This document shows, piece after piece, positions 42,658 through 50,312 of a stretch of 64,000 nucleotides of DNA; the first letter of the stretch is position 1; each line of letters opens with the position of its first letter. Both the position numbers and the translations under genes were made by a program. The notes under the pieces are model-generated. The model was given only the letters and a program-made list of their open reading frames with translations. It searched no databases and was not told where the DNA came from. Origin of the DNA: JACVRW01 sp963765135 (GTDB lineage: Bacteria; Actinomycetota; Thermoleophilia; Solirubrobacterales; Thermoleophilaceae); assembly GCA_963765135.1 (NCBI GenBank), contig CAVXUX010000002.1:744001-808000 (forward strand), given 5' to 3'.

Positions 42658-43437
42658 CTAGCGCCCCGCGAAGTCCGGGTCGCGCTTCTCGAAGAAGGCG
42701 CGTGCCCCCTCCGCGAAGTCCTCGCTGGCGGCCAGCGTCTCCTGCGCCGCCACCTCCTGCTCGAGGGTGAGCGACAGCGCCGGCTTGGCGGCGGCGTCCA
42801 GCACGCGCTTGGCCAGGCCGAGGGCGCGCGGCGCGCAGGCGAGCAGCTCGGTGGCGAGCGCGTCGGTCGCGGCGTCCAGCTCGGCCGCGGGGGCGATCCG
42901 GTTCGCGAACCCGATCCGGTGCGCCTCGCGGCCGTCGATGACCTTGCCGGTCATGATCAGCTCCTTCGCGTTGCCGAGCCCGACCACGGCCGGCAGCCGC
43001 GAGCAGCCGCCGACGTCCGGGAGCAGGCCGATGCGGACCTCCATGATCCCCACCACGGCGTCCTCGGCCATCGTGCGGAAGTCGCACGCCAGCGCCAGCT
43101 CGAAGGCGCCGCCGAGCGCCGCCCCGTGGATCTGGCAGATCGTCGGCTTGGGCATCTCCTCGAGCAGGTTCCACCAGGCGAGCAGGGGGCGGCGGAACGT
43201 GCGCAGCCGGCTGGCGTCCTCGGACAAGTCGCGCAGGTCGTTGAGGTCCATCCCCGACGAGAACATCGCTCCCTCGCCACGCAGGACGAGCACGCGCACG
43301 TCGGGATCGGCGGCCGCGTCCTCGATCGCGCCGCCGAGCTCGGAGATCAGCTCGCCGTTGAGCGCGTTGCGCTTCTCGGGACGGTTCAGAACCAGGTGGC
43401 GGACCGCGCCGCGGTCCTCTGTTTGGACCAGTGCCAT
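42658..43437 (-). CDS. Enoyl-CoA hydratase/isomerase family protein
   Basis: The 259-aa crotonase-fold protein has LNRPEKRNALNGELI, the oxyanion-hole segment GAMFSSGMDLNDL, the second one in QIHGAALGGAFELALACDF and PDVGGCSRLPAVVG. A Glu is present in GIMEVRIGLLPD; the second usual catalytic Glu is replaced in GGCSRL, so isomerase or non-classical hydratase activity is possible. ATG 43437 is the natural start. Confidence 0.88.
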   Translation of the reverse strand: MALVQTEDRGAVRHLVLNRPEKRNALNGELISELGGAIEDAAADPDVRVLVLRGEGAMFSSGMDLNDLRDLSEDASRLRTFRRPLLAWWNLLEEMPKPTICQIHGAALGGAFELALACDFRTMAEDAVVGIMEVRIGLLPDVGGCSRLPAVVGLGNAKELIMTGKVIDGREAHRIGFANRIAPAAELDAATDALATELLACAPRALGLAKRVLDAAAKPALSLTLEQEVAAQETLAASEDFAEGARAFFEKRDPDFAGR

Positions 43438-43509
43438 GGCGCTCAGGCTACTTGCAATCCGGCGCCCACCGGAGAGGAGGGGCACGCACCGGGTAGAAGG
43501 GCTGTGCCC

Positions 43510-43731
43510 ATGCGACGCCTTCCTCAACGCCAGCGAGCTCCCCGCGAGGTGGTCGCGGCGATCATCGGTGCCGAGGCCGGCATCGGCGTGGGCCTGCTCG
43601 CCGTCGGCGGCACGCCGCTCGCGCCGCTGCTCTTCGGAGCGCTCGGCGCCGGGATCGCGGCTGGCGCGGTGTACGCGCGCAACACGCTGGTGCGGCGCTG
43701 GCTGCGCGCCCAGCTGCGCGGCGTCCGCTAG
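43510..43731 (+). CDS. Small glycine/alanine-rich membrane protein
   Basis: The 73-aa protein has a basic N-terminus (MRRLPQRQRAPREVVAA), one long hydrophobic Gly/Ala-rich region (IGVGLLAVGGTPLAPLLFGA and onward, perhaps two short helices) and a basic C-terminus (RRWLRAQLRG). It lies 20 bp before the acyl-CoA carboxylase gene on the same strand. Function unknown. GTG 43504 is an alternative start. Confidence 0.6.
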   Translation: MRRLPQRQRAPREVVAAIIGAEAGIGVGLLAVGGTPLAPLLFGALGAGIAAGAVYARNTLVRRWLRAQLRGVR

Positions 43732-43751
43732 CCAGTACATTCATCCGAGCC

Positions 43752-45263
43752 ATGTCCGACCTGGAACAGGCGCTCGAGCGCGCGCGGGGCGGCGGTCCGC
43801 AGCGCCATCGCGACAAGTCGCAGGAGCAGGGCAAGCTGCCCGTCCGCGACCGCGTGGCGCGCTTGGTCGACGCGGACAGCTTCGTGGAGGACGCCCTGCT
43901 CGCGAACTGGGAGCAGGACGGCTTCGGAGCCGACGGCGTGGTCACAGGCATGGCCACGGTCGGCGGCCGGCCGGTGGCGCTGATGGCCAACGACCCGACC
44001 GTCAAGGCCGGCTCGTGGGGCCCCAAGACAGTCGAGAAGATCATCCGCATCCAGGAGCAGGCCCTCGAGCACCTGGTTCCGATGATCTACCTGGTCGACT
44101 CGGCGGGCGCCCGCATCACCGACCAGGTGCAGATGTTCCCCGGCCGGCGCGGCGCCGGGCGCATCTTCCACACCGAGGTGAAGCTGTCGGGGGTCGTGCC
44201 GCAGATCTGCGTCCTGTTCGGCCCCAGCGCAGCCGGCGGCGCCTACATCCCTGCCTTCTGCGACGTCGTGATCATGCGCGACGGCAACGCCTCGATGTAC
44301 CTGGGGTCGCCGCGGATGGCGGAGATGGTGATCGGCGAGAGCGTGACGCTCGAGGAGATGGGCGGCGCGCGCATGCACACCTCCGTGTCGGGCTGCGGCC
44401 ACTTCCTCGTCAAGTCCGACGAGGAGGGCATCGACCTCGCCAAGCGATACCTCGGCTACTTCCCGGTGAACTGGCGCGAGGAGCCGCCCACGGCCCCGCC
44501 GGCTGAGCCGTCGTCGCCGCTGCCGGACATCCCCGGCGACGAGAACAAGCCGTTCGACATGCTCGAGCTGATCCACGCGCTCGTGGACGCCGACTCGTTC
44601 CTGGAGGTGCACAAGCGCTGGGCCAAGGAGCTGGTCGTCGGCTACGCGCGGCTCGAGGGGCGCGCGATCGGGATCGTCGCCAACCAGCCCAAGCAGCGCG
44701 GCGGCGTGCTGTTCGTCGACTCGTCCGACAAGGCGGCCCGCTTCATCTGGACCTGCAACGCGTTCAACCTGCCGCTGCTGTTCCTGGCCGACGTGCCCGG
44801 CTTCATGATCGGCACCCAGGTCGAGCGCCAGGGCATCATCCGCGCCGGCGCGAAGATGATCTCCGCGGTCTCGGAGGCGACGGTTCCGAAGCTGTCCGTG
44901 ATCGTGCGCAAGGCCTACGGCGCCGGCCTCTACGCGATGGCCGGGCCGGCGTTCGATCCCGACGCCTGCATCGCGCTGCCGAACGCCAAGATCGCGGTGA
45001 TGGGCCCGCAGGCCGCCATCAACGCGGTCTTCTACAACCAGCTCCAGGCGATCGACGACCCGGAGGAGCGCGAGCGCCGCACCCAGGAGCTGCGCGCGGA
45101 GTACGAGGCCGACATCGACATCCTGCACCTCGCGTCGGAGCTCGTCATCGACGCCGTCGTGCAGCCCCAGGACCTGCGCGCCGACCTGATCAGGCGGTTC
45201 GCGGCCTACGCGTCGCGCGACCGCTCCTGGCCGGCCAAGCGCAACCAGATCACGCCCGTTTAG
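43752..45263 (+). CDS. Acyl-CoA carboxylase, carboxyltransferase (beta) subunit
   Basis: The 503-aa protein has the carboxyltransferase N- and C-lobes: LVDSAGARITDQVQMFPGRR, the oxyanion GPSAAGGAYIPAFCDVV, then ADVPGFMIGTQVERQGII and the second oxyanion region KAYGAGLYAMAGPAFDPD. It transfers CO2 from biotin to an acyl-CoA (propionyl-, acetyl- or longer). The residue pattern differs from both classical PCC and MCC, so the substrate is open. No biotin-carboxylase/BCCP alpha subunit is in the window; it must come from elsewhere. Confidence 0.88.
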   Translation: MSDLEQALERARGGGPQRHRDKSQEQGKLPVRDRVARLVDADSFVEDALLANWEQDGFGADGVVTGMATVGGRPVALMANDPTVKAGSWGPKTVEKIIRIQEQALEHLVPMIYLVDSAGARITDQVQMFPGRRGAGRIFHTEVKLSGVVPQICVLFGPSAAGGAYIPAFCDVVIMRDGNASMYLGSPRMAEMVIGESVTLEEMGGARMHTSVSGCGHFLVKSDEEGIDLAKRYLGYFPVNWREEPPTAPPAEPSSPLPDIPGDENKPFDMLELIHALVDADSFLEVHKRWAKELVVGYARLEGRAIGIVANQPKQRGGVLFVDSSDKAARFIWTCNAFNLPLLFLADVPGFMIGTQVERQGIIRAGAKMISAVSEATVPKLSVIVRKAYGAGLYAMAGPAFDPDACIALPNAKIAVMGPQAAINAVFYNQLQAIDDPEERERRTQELRAEYEADIDILHLASELVIDAVVQPQDLRADLIRRFAAYASRDRSWPAKRNQITPV

Positions 45264-45273
45264 ATTCAAAGGG

Positions 45274-46509
45274 GTGAATCAGCCCCGGTACCGCTGGGCA
45301 GTGCTGGCGATCGGCGCCGCGTCGACCGCGGCGATGGCGGCGGCGCAGGGCGGCCTGCCGGCACTCGGTCCGTCGCTGCAGCACGCGTTCGGGCTCTCGC
45401 TGGTGCAGGTGACGGGCGTGTTCACGGCGTTCGGCGCCGGGACGGTGCTCACCGTCTACGCGTGGGGCGCCCTCGTCGACCGGATCGGCGAGCGCGCGGT
45501 GCTCGCGATCGGACCGGCCCTGGGCGGCGTTGCGCTGTCGACGGTCGTGCTCGCCGAGGGCTACGTCGCGCTGCTCGCGGGGGTGTTCGTGGCCGGGCTG
45601 TTCGCGGCCGCGGCCACAGGGGGCAGCGGCCGGGCGGTGTTCGGGTGGTTCCCGCGTTCGGAGCGCGGCCTGGCGCTCGGTTTGCGCCAGACGAGCGTGC
45701 AGCTCGGCACCGCCGCCGGCTCGTTCACATTGCCGACGCTCGCGGCGGCCTTCTCACTCGACGTCGCGCTGCTCGCCCTGTCCGCCGGCCTGGTGCTGTC
45801 GTCCGTGATCGCGGCCATCTGGCTGCGCGACCCGCCGGCGCGTCAGTCCGCGGCGCCGCCGTCGCCGCCGGCCGCGCGCGATCCGCGCATCTGGCGCCTC
45901 GGCGTGGCCAGCGCGCTGCTGATCGTCGGCCAGGTCGGGCTGACCTCGCTGCTCGTGCTCTACCTCTACTCGGAGCGCGGCTGGTCGGCCACCGAGGCCG
46001 CCGTCGCGCTCGGCTTCGTCCAGCTCGGCGGGGCGGCGGCGCGCGTGATCGCCGGCCGCTGGTCGGACGTCCGCGACGAGCGCATCGCGCCGTTCCGCCG
46101 GCTGGCCGGCGGCGCCGGCGTGCTGCTGCTGGCGGCCGCGGCGCTGGCCAGCGCACCCGACGCCGTGCTGGTCCCGCTGCTGATGGGCGGCGGCGTGCTG
46201 GCGATGAGCTGGAACGGGCTGTCGTTCACGGCGGCCGCCGAGATCTCCGGCGGGGCGCAGGCCGGCCGCGCGATGGGGATGCAGAACACGCTGATGCGGG
46301 CCGCCGGCGCGGTCGTCCCGGTCACGCTGGGCGTGCTCGCCGCGCACGGGTCGTGGCGGGCCACGTTCGTTGTGATGGGGGTGACGCCGCTGCTCGGCCG
46401 CGCGCTGCTGGGGCCGCTGGTGGACGACGAGGACGAGCGCCGCCGAGCGCGCGAGGCGCGCCTCAGCGCGCGGTCCAGCCCAAGTCCATCGGCACCGCCG
46501 CTCCGCTGA
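45274..46509 (+). CDS. Major facilitator superfamily transporter
   Basis: The 411-aa GTG-started protein has 12 predicted membrane segments, GALVDRIGERAVLAIGP in the helix 2-3 loop, GGSGRAVFGWFPRSERGLAL and GLRQTSVQLGTAAGSF in the first half, and a Pro/Ala-rich central loop (PPARQSAAPPSPPAARDP). The FP-SERG-A-G pattern is typical of the anion:cation symporter/oxalate-formate group. It begins 11 bp after the carboxylase gene and overlaps the 3' end of bdhA by 47 bp, convergently. Substrate unknown. Confidence 0.85.
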   Translation: MNQPRYRWAVLAIGAASTAAMAAAQGGLPALGPSLQHAFGLSLVQVTGVFTAFGAGTVLTVYAWGALVDRIGERAVLAIGPALGGVALSTVVLAEGYVALLAGVFVAGLFAAAATGGSGRAVFGWFPRSERGLALGLRQTSVQLGTAAGSFTLPTLAAAFSLDVALLALSAGLVLSSVIAAIWLRDPPARQSAAPPSPPAARDPRIWRLGVASALLIVGQVGLTSLLVLYLYSERGWSATEAAVALGFVQLGGAAARVIAGRWSDVRDERIAPFRRLAGGAGVLLLAAAALASAPDAVLVPLLMGGGVLAMSWNGLSFTAAAEISGGAQAGRAMGMQNTLMRAAGAVVPVTLGVLAAHGSWRATFVVMGVTPLLGRALLGPLVDDEDERRRAREARLSARSSPSPSAPPLR

Positions 46510-47197
46510 AGGCGCGGCCGCCGGGGCCGCCCAGGAACGCGACCACGTCGGCCACCTCCTCGGGCTCGATCAGGCGCTTGACCGCGTGCGGCTCGAGGAT
46601 GACGTCCTCGAGCACGCGCTCCTCGGGCACGCCGTGGGTGAGCGCCTGGTCGGCGATCTGAGCCTCCACGAGCGGGGTGCGCACGAAGCCCGGACAGACG
46701 GCGCTGGCGAGGATGCCGTCGTCGGCGCCCTCGAGCGCGAGCGTCTTGACCAGCCCGACCACGCCGTGCTTGGCCGCGACGTAGGCGGACTTGAACGGCG
46801 AGGCGACCAGCCCGTGCGCGGAGGCGATCGCGATGAAGCGCCCGTTCTCGGGCTCGCGCAGGGCGCCCCAGGCGTACCTGGCGAGCAGGAAGGGGCTGGT
46901 CAGCAGCAGCGCGATCAGCCGGTCCCAGTCGTCCTCCGGGAACTCGTCCACCGGCGCGACGTGCTGGATGCCGGCGTTTGCCACCACGCCGTCGAGGCCG
47001 CCGAAGCGCTCGATCGCCGCTTCGACAGCGGCGCGGTTGCCGTCGCGCGTGGTCAGGTCGGCCTCGAACGGCTCGCCTGGCCCGTCGGGGTCGGGCTCGA
47101 GGTCCACGGCGAGCACCGTGGCGCCGTCGGCCTCCAGCCGCGCCGCGATCGCCCTCCCGATGCCGCTGGCCGCTCCGGTCACGAGAACTTTGTGCAT
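46463..47197 (-). CDS. bdhA: 3-hydroxybutyrate dehydrogenase
   Basis: The 244-aa SDR follows D-beta-hydroxybutyrate dehydrogenases closely: VTGAASGIGRAIAARLEADG, NAGIQHVAPVDEFPEDDWDR, SAHGLVASPFKSAYVAAKHG, VVGLVKTLALEG and CPGFVRTPLVEAQIADQA with HGVPEE. It interconverts 3-hydroxybutyrate and acetoacetate with NAD+. One oddity: the usual ALNLT loop reads IALLLTSPFLL. It is divergent from acetoacetyl-CoA synthetase with 22 bp between starts, so the two steps are likely co-regulated. Confidence 0.9.
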   Translation of the reverse strand: MHKVLVTGAASGIGRAIAARLEADGATVLAVDLEPDPDGPGEPFEADLTTRDGNRAAVEAAIERFGGLDGVVANAGIQHVAPVDEFPEDDWDRLIALLLTSPFLLARYAWGALREPENGRFIAIASAHGLVASPFKSAYVAAKHGVVGLVKTLALEGADDGILASAVCPGFVRTPLVEAQIADQALTHGVPEERVLEDVILEPHAVKRLIEPEEVADVVAFLGGPGGRAFSGAAVPMDLGWTAR

Positions 47198-47219
47198 GGC
47201 CCTAGGATGCCCAGTCCTA

Positions 47220-49091
47220 GTGGCCGCACGCGAGGGAAGAGTGCTGTGGGAGCCGGGGTCGGAGCTGCTGACCGACTCGAAGATGGCGCGCTACATGGCC
47301 GCGCGCGGGTTCTCCTCCTATGACGAGCTGTGGCGCTGGTCGGTGGAGGACCTCGACGGGTTCTGGCGCTCGCTGTGGGAGTTGTACGAGGTGGGGCCCG
47401 CGCCGGAGCGGGTGCTCGCGCGCGCGGAGATGCCGGGGGCCGAGTGGTTCCCGGGCACTCAGCTGAACTACGCCGAGCAGGTGTTCCGCGGGGCGCGCGG
47501 CGCCGAGCCGGCGATCGTGCACGCGAGCGAGTCGCGAGCGCTGGCCGAGCTGTCGTGGGATTCGCTTGCGGATCAGGTTGCGCGCTGCGCGGCGGGGCTG
47601 CGCCGGCTGGGGGTGGGGCGGGGCGACCGGGTCGTCGCGTACATGCCGAACGTGGCCGAGACCGTGATCGCGTTCCTGGCCACGGCGTCGCTGGGGGCGA
47701 TCTGGTCGAGCTGCGCGCCGGAGTTCGGCACGCCGACCGTGGTCGACCGGTTCGCGCAGATCGAGCCGAAGGTGCTGATCGCGACCGAGGGCTACCGCTA
47801 CGGCGGGCGCGACTTCGACCGCCGCGAGCGGGTGGCCGAGCTCGAGGCGGCGCTGCCGACCTTGGAGCACACCGTGCTGGTGCCGTCCGGCTGGGACGAG
47901 CTGCTGTCGGAGCCTGCCGCTCTCGAGTTCGAGCGGGTCCCGTTCGACCATCCCCTCTGGGTGCTGTTCTCGTCGGGCACGACCGGGCTGCCGAAGGCGA
48001 TCGTCCAGGGCCACGGCGGCATCCTGCTCGAGCACCTGAAGAAGCTGAACCTGCACTCGAACCTGGGGCCGGGCGATCGCTTCTTCTGGTACACGACGAC
48101 CGGCTGGATGATGTGGAACTTCCTCGTCGGCGGCTTGTTGGCCCAGTCGGCGATCGTGCTCTACGACGGCCAGCCCGACCCGCACGGGCTGTGGGAGTTC
48201 GCGGCCGAGGCGGAGGTCACGTGCTTCGGCACGAGCGCGGGGTTCATCGGCGCGTGCATGAAGGCGGGGGTCGAGCCGCCCGCGCTGCCGCGGCTGCGCA
48301 GCGTCGGGTCGACCGGGTCGCCGCTGCCGGTGGAGGGGTTCGAGTGGGTCTACGACAAGCTCGGCGACGTCTGGCTGTTCTCCACCAGCGGCGGCACCGA
48401 CCTGTGCACGGCGTTCGTGGGCGCGTGCCCGTTGCTGCCGGTGCGGGCGGGCGAGCTGCAGGCGCGCGCGCTCGGCGCGTCGGTGGAGGCGTGGGACGAG
48501 CAGGGCCGGCCGCTGGTGGACGAGGTCGGCGAGCTGGTGATCACCAAGCCGATGCCGTCGATGCCGCTGTTCTTCTGGAACGACCCCGACGGCGAGCGCT
48601 ACCGCGAGAGCTACTTCGACATGTACCCCGGCGTGTGGCGTCACGGCGACTGGATCAAGATCACCCCCCGCGGCTCGGCCGTGATCTACGGGCGCTCGGA
48701 CTCGACGATCAACCGCGGCGGGGTGCGCATGGGCACGAGCGAGCTGTACTCCGCGATCGAGGGCGTGTCCGAGGTGCTCGATTCGCTGGTCGTGGACGTG
48801 GACGATCGGATCGTGCTGTTCGTGGTCACCTCGGCCGAGCTCGACGACGAGCTCGCCGGCGAGATCCGACGGCGCGTACGCGAGCACTGCTCCCCGCGCC
48901 ACGTACCGGACGCGATCCACCGGATCGACGAGGTGCCGCGCACCCTCTCCAACAAGAAGCTCGAGGTGCCGGTCAAGCGCATCCTCCAGGGCGGCGATCC
49001 GGCCAAGGTGGCCAGCCGCGACTCGCTCGCCAACCCCGCGGCGCTGGACTGGTTCGCCGAGCGGGCGGCGGAGCTCAGTCAGGCTCGCTGA
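47220..49091 (+). CDS. aacS: Acetoacetyl-CoA synthetase
   Basis: The 623-aa ANL-superfamily ligase has the N-terminal W-rich region (SYDELWRWSVEDLDGFWRS), WFPGTQLNYAEQV, the AMP-binding SSGTTGLPKAIVQGHGG, YTTTGWMMWNFLVGGL, GSTGSPLPVEGFEWVY, HGDWIKITPRGSAVIYGRSD, RGGVRMGTSE and the C-terminal lysine segment LSNKKLEVPVKRIL. This set is specific for acetoacetate-CoA ligase. With bdhA it would convert PHB-derived or external 3-hydroxybutyrate to acetoacetyl-CoA. Start GTG 47220. Confidence 0.92.
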   Translation: MAAREGRVLWEPGSELLTDSKMARYMAARGFSSYDELWRWSVEDLDGFWRSLWELYEVGPAPERVLARAEMPGAEWFPGTQLNYAEQVFRGARGAEPAIVHASESRALAELSWDSLADQVARCAAGLRRLGVGRGDRVVAYMPNVAETVIAFLATASLGAIWSSCAPEFGTPTVVDRFAQIEPKVLIATEGYRYGGRDFDRRERVAELEAALPTLEHTVLVPSGWDELLSEPAALEFERVPFDHPLWVLFSSGTTGLPKAIVQGHGGILLEHLKKLNLHSNLGPGDRFFWYTTTGWMMWNFLVGGLLAQSAIVLYDGQPDPHGLWEFAAEAEVTCFGTSAGFIGACMKAGVEPPALPRLRSVGSTGSPLPVEGFEWVYDKLGDVWLFSTSGGTDLCTAFVGACPLLPVRAGELQARALGASVEAWDEQGRPLVDEVGELVITKPMPSMPLFFWNDPDGERYRESYFDMYPGVWRHGDWIKITPRGSAVIYGRSDSTINRGGVRMGTSELYSAIEGVSEVLDSLVVDVDDRIVLFVVTSAELDDELAGEIRRRVREHCSPRHVPDAIHRIDEVPRTLSNKKLEVPVKRILQGGDPAKVASRDSLANPAALDWFAERAAELSQAR

Positions 49092-50268
49092 GCGCGGTCG
49101 CCTCCACCGGGGCGGCGATGCTCGGGCCGACCTCGGCGTCGAGGCGCTCGATCAGCTCCACCAGGAAGGCCTCGGCGCGCTCGAGGGCCGCCTCGTCGAC
49201 GCGTCCCGAGGCGTAGTCGAGCCGGTCGCGGCAGGTGACGGTGATGGCGGCGAAGCCCTTGCCGGTCGCGGCCGAGCCGTCGCCTGCGGCGCGGTTGACG
49301 ATCGGGAGCGCGTCGTCGTCGATCCCCTCGGAGAGCGAGAGCAGCTGCGGGTGGGTCCTCAGGGTGACGAGCGCGCCCTCGCGGCGGGTGTAGCGCACCG
49401 CGCCGGAGCCGACCTGGTCGACGTTGAGGAAGACCGTCGAGTCGTGGGCCAGGTCGTGGCGATCGATGAACGAGCTGATGCCGGCCGCGCCTGCCTCGCC
49501 GGCGCCGGTGAACAGCACGTGCACGCCGAAGTGCTCCAGTCCGGCGCCGAGGCGCTCGGCCAGGCGCAGGAGCAGGACGGTGCCGGAGGCGTTGTCGTTC
49601 TCGCCGGCGCGGGTGCCCGCGAGGGCGATGTCGGTGAGCAGCGCGATGGCCACGATCAGGGCGATCGTCGGCACGAACTGGACGGCGGTGAGGGCGGTGC
49701 CGTCGAGACCGGCGAGACGCGCCAGCGCGCAGGCGAGCACGCCCAGCTCGGCCCAGAAGACGAGCCGGAGGGGGCCGATCGGGCGGCGAAGCAGGCCGCT
49801 GACGGCGGCACGCAGACGGGCGGCGCGGTCGCTGTAGGCCAGGCCGGCGCGGCCGGCGTCGTAGTGGGCGACCAGGACGATGGCGCCGGGCTTGTCGGTG
49901 TCACCCCAGGAGACGACGTTCTGCGAGGCGCGCCGGCCGAGCAGGCGGCGGACGGTCGGGATCAGCATGCCGGCGTCGAGGAACGTCAGCAGGGCTGCGA
50001 CGAGGGCCAAGGCCACACCCGCGACGGGGACGTAGACGCCGAGGACGCTGGCGCCCACCGCGGCGGCGGCGAGCAGCGCGTAGGCGATCGGCCAGGCCGG
50101 GTAGATCGCGAGCTGTTCGGTCTCCGCGGCGCGGCCGAGCGCCTCGAGTCGATCTTGGAGGTGCTGGGCCGTACGGCGCTCGGCGTCGCTGCCGGGGCCG
50201 CGCCGGCCGAGGTCGACGAGGGCGTCGAGCTCGGCCATGAGATCGAGGCCTTCGTCTCTTGCGCCCAT
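49075..50268 (-). CDS. Multi-pass membrane protein with divergent M28-like peptidase domain
   Basis: The 397-aa protein has a short cytoplasmic N-terminus, two hydrophobic helices at about residues 57-97, then VLVAHYDAGRAG (first zinc-ligand block) and two more helices. GENDNASGTVLLLRLAE, FTGAGEAGAAG and LNVDQVGSG follow. These are M28 landmarks, but the final His block reads TVTCRDRLDYASGRVD with Arg where His is expected, so metal binding may be changed. A second M28-type gene lies at 38.6 kb. The 3' end overlaps aacS by 17 bp. Confidence 0.75.
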   Translation of the reverse strand: MGARDEGLDLMAELDALVDLGRRGPGSDAERRTAQHLQDRLEALGRAAETEQLAIYPAWPIAYALLAAAAVGASVLGVYVPVAGVALALVAALLTFLDAGMLIPTVRRLLGRRASQNVVSWGDTDKPGAIVLVAHYDAGRAGLAYSDRAARLRAAVSGLLRRPIGPLRLVFWAELGVLACALARLAGLDGTALTAVQFVPTIALIVAIALLTDIALAGTRAGENDNASGTVLLLRLAERLGAGLEHFGVHVLFTGAGEAGAAGISSFIDRHDLAHDSTVFLNVDQVGSGAVRYTRREGALVTLRTHPQLLSLSEGIDDDALPIVNRAAGDGSAATGKGFAAITVTCRDRLDYASGRVDEAALERAEAFLVELIERLDAEVGPSIAAPVEATALSEPD

Positions 50269-50312
50269 GACCGGGTGGGGAGTATGGCGAGCGCGGTTAG
50301 AGTCTCCGCCCG

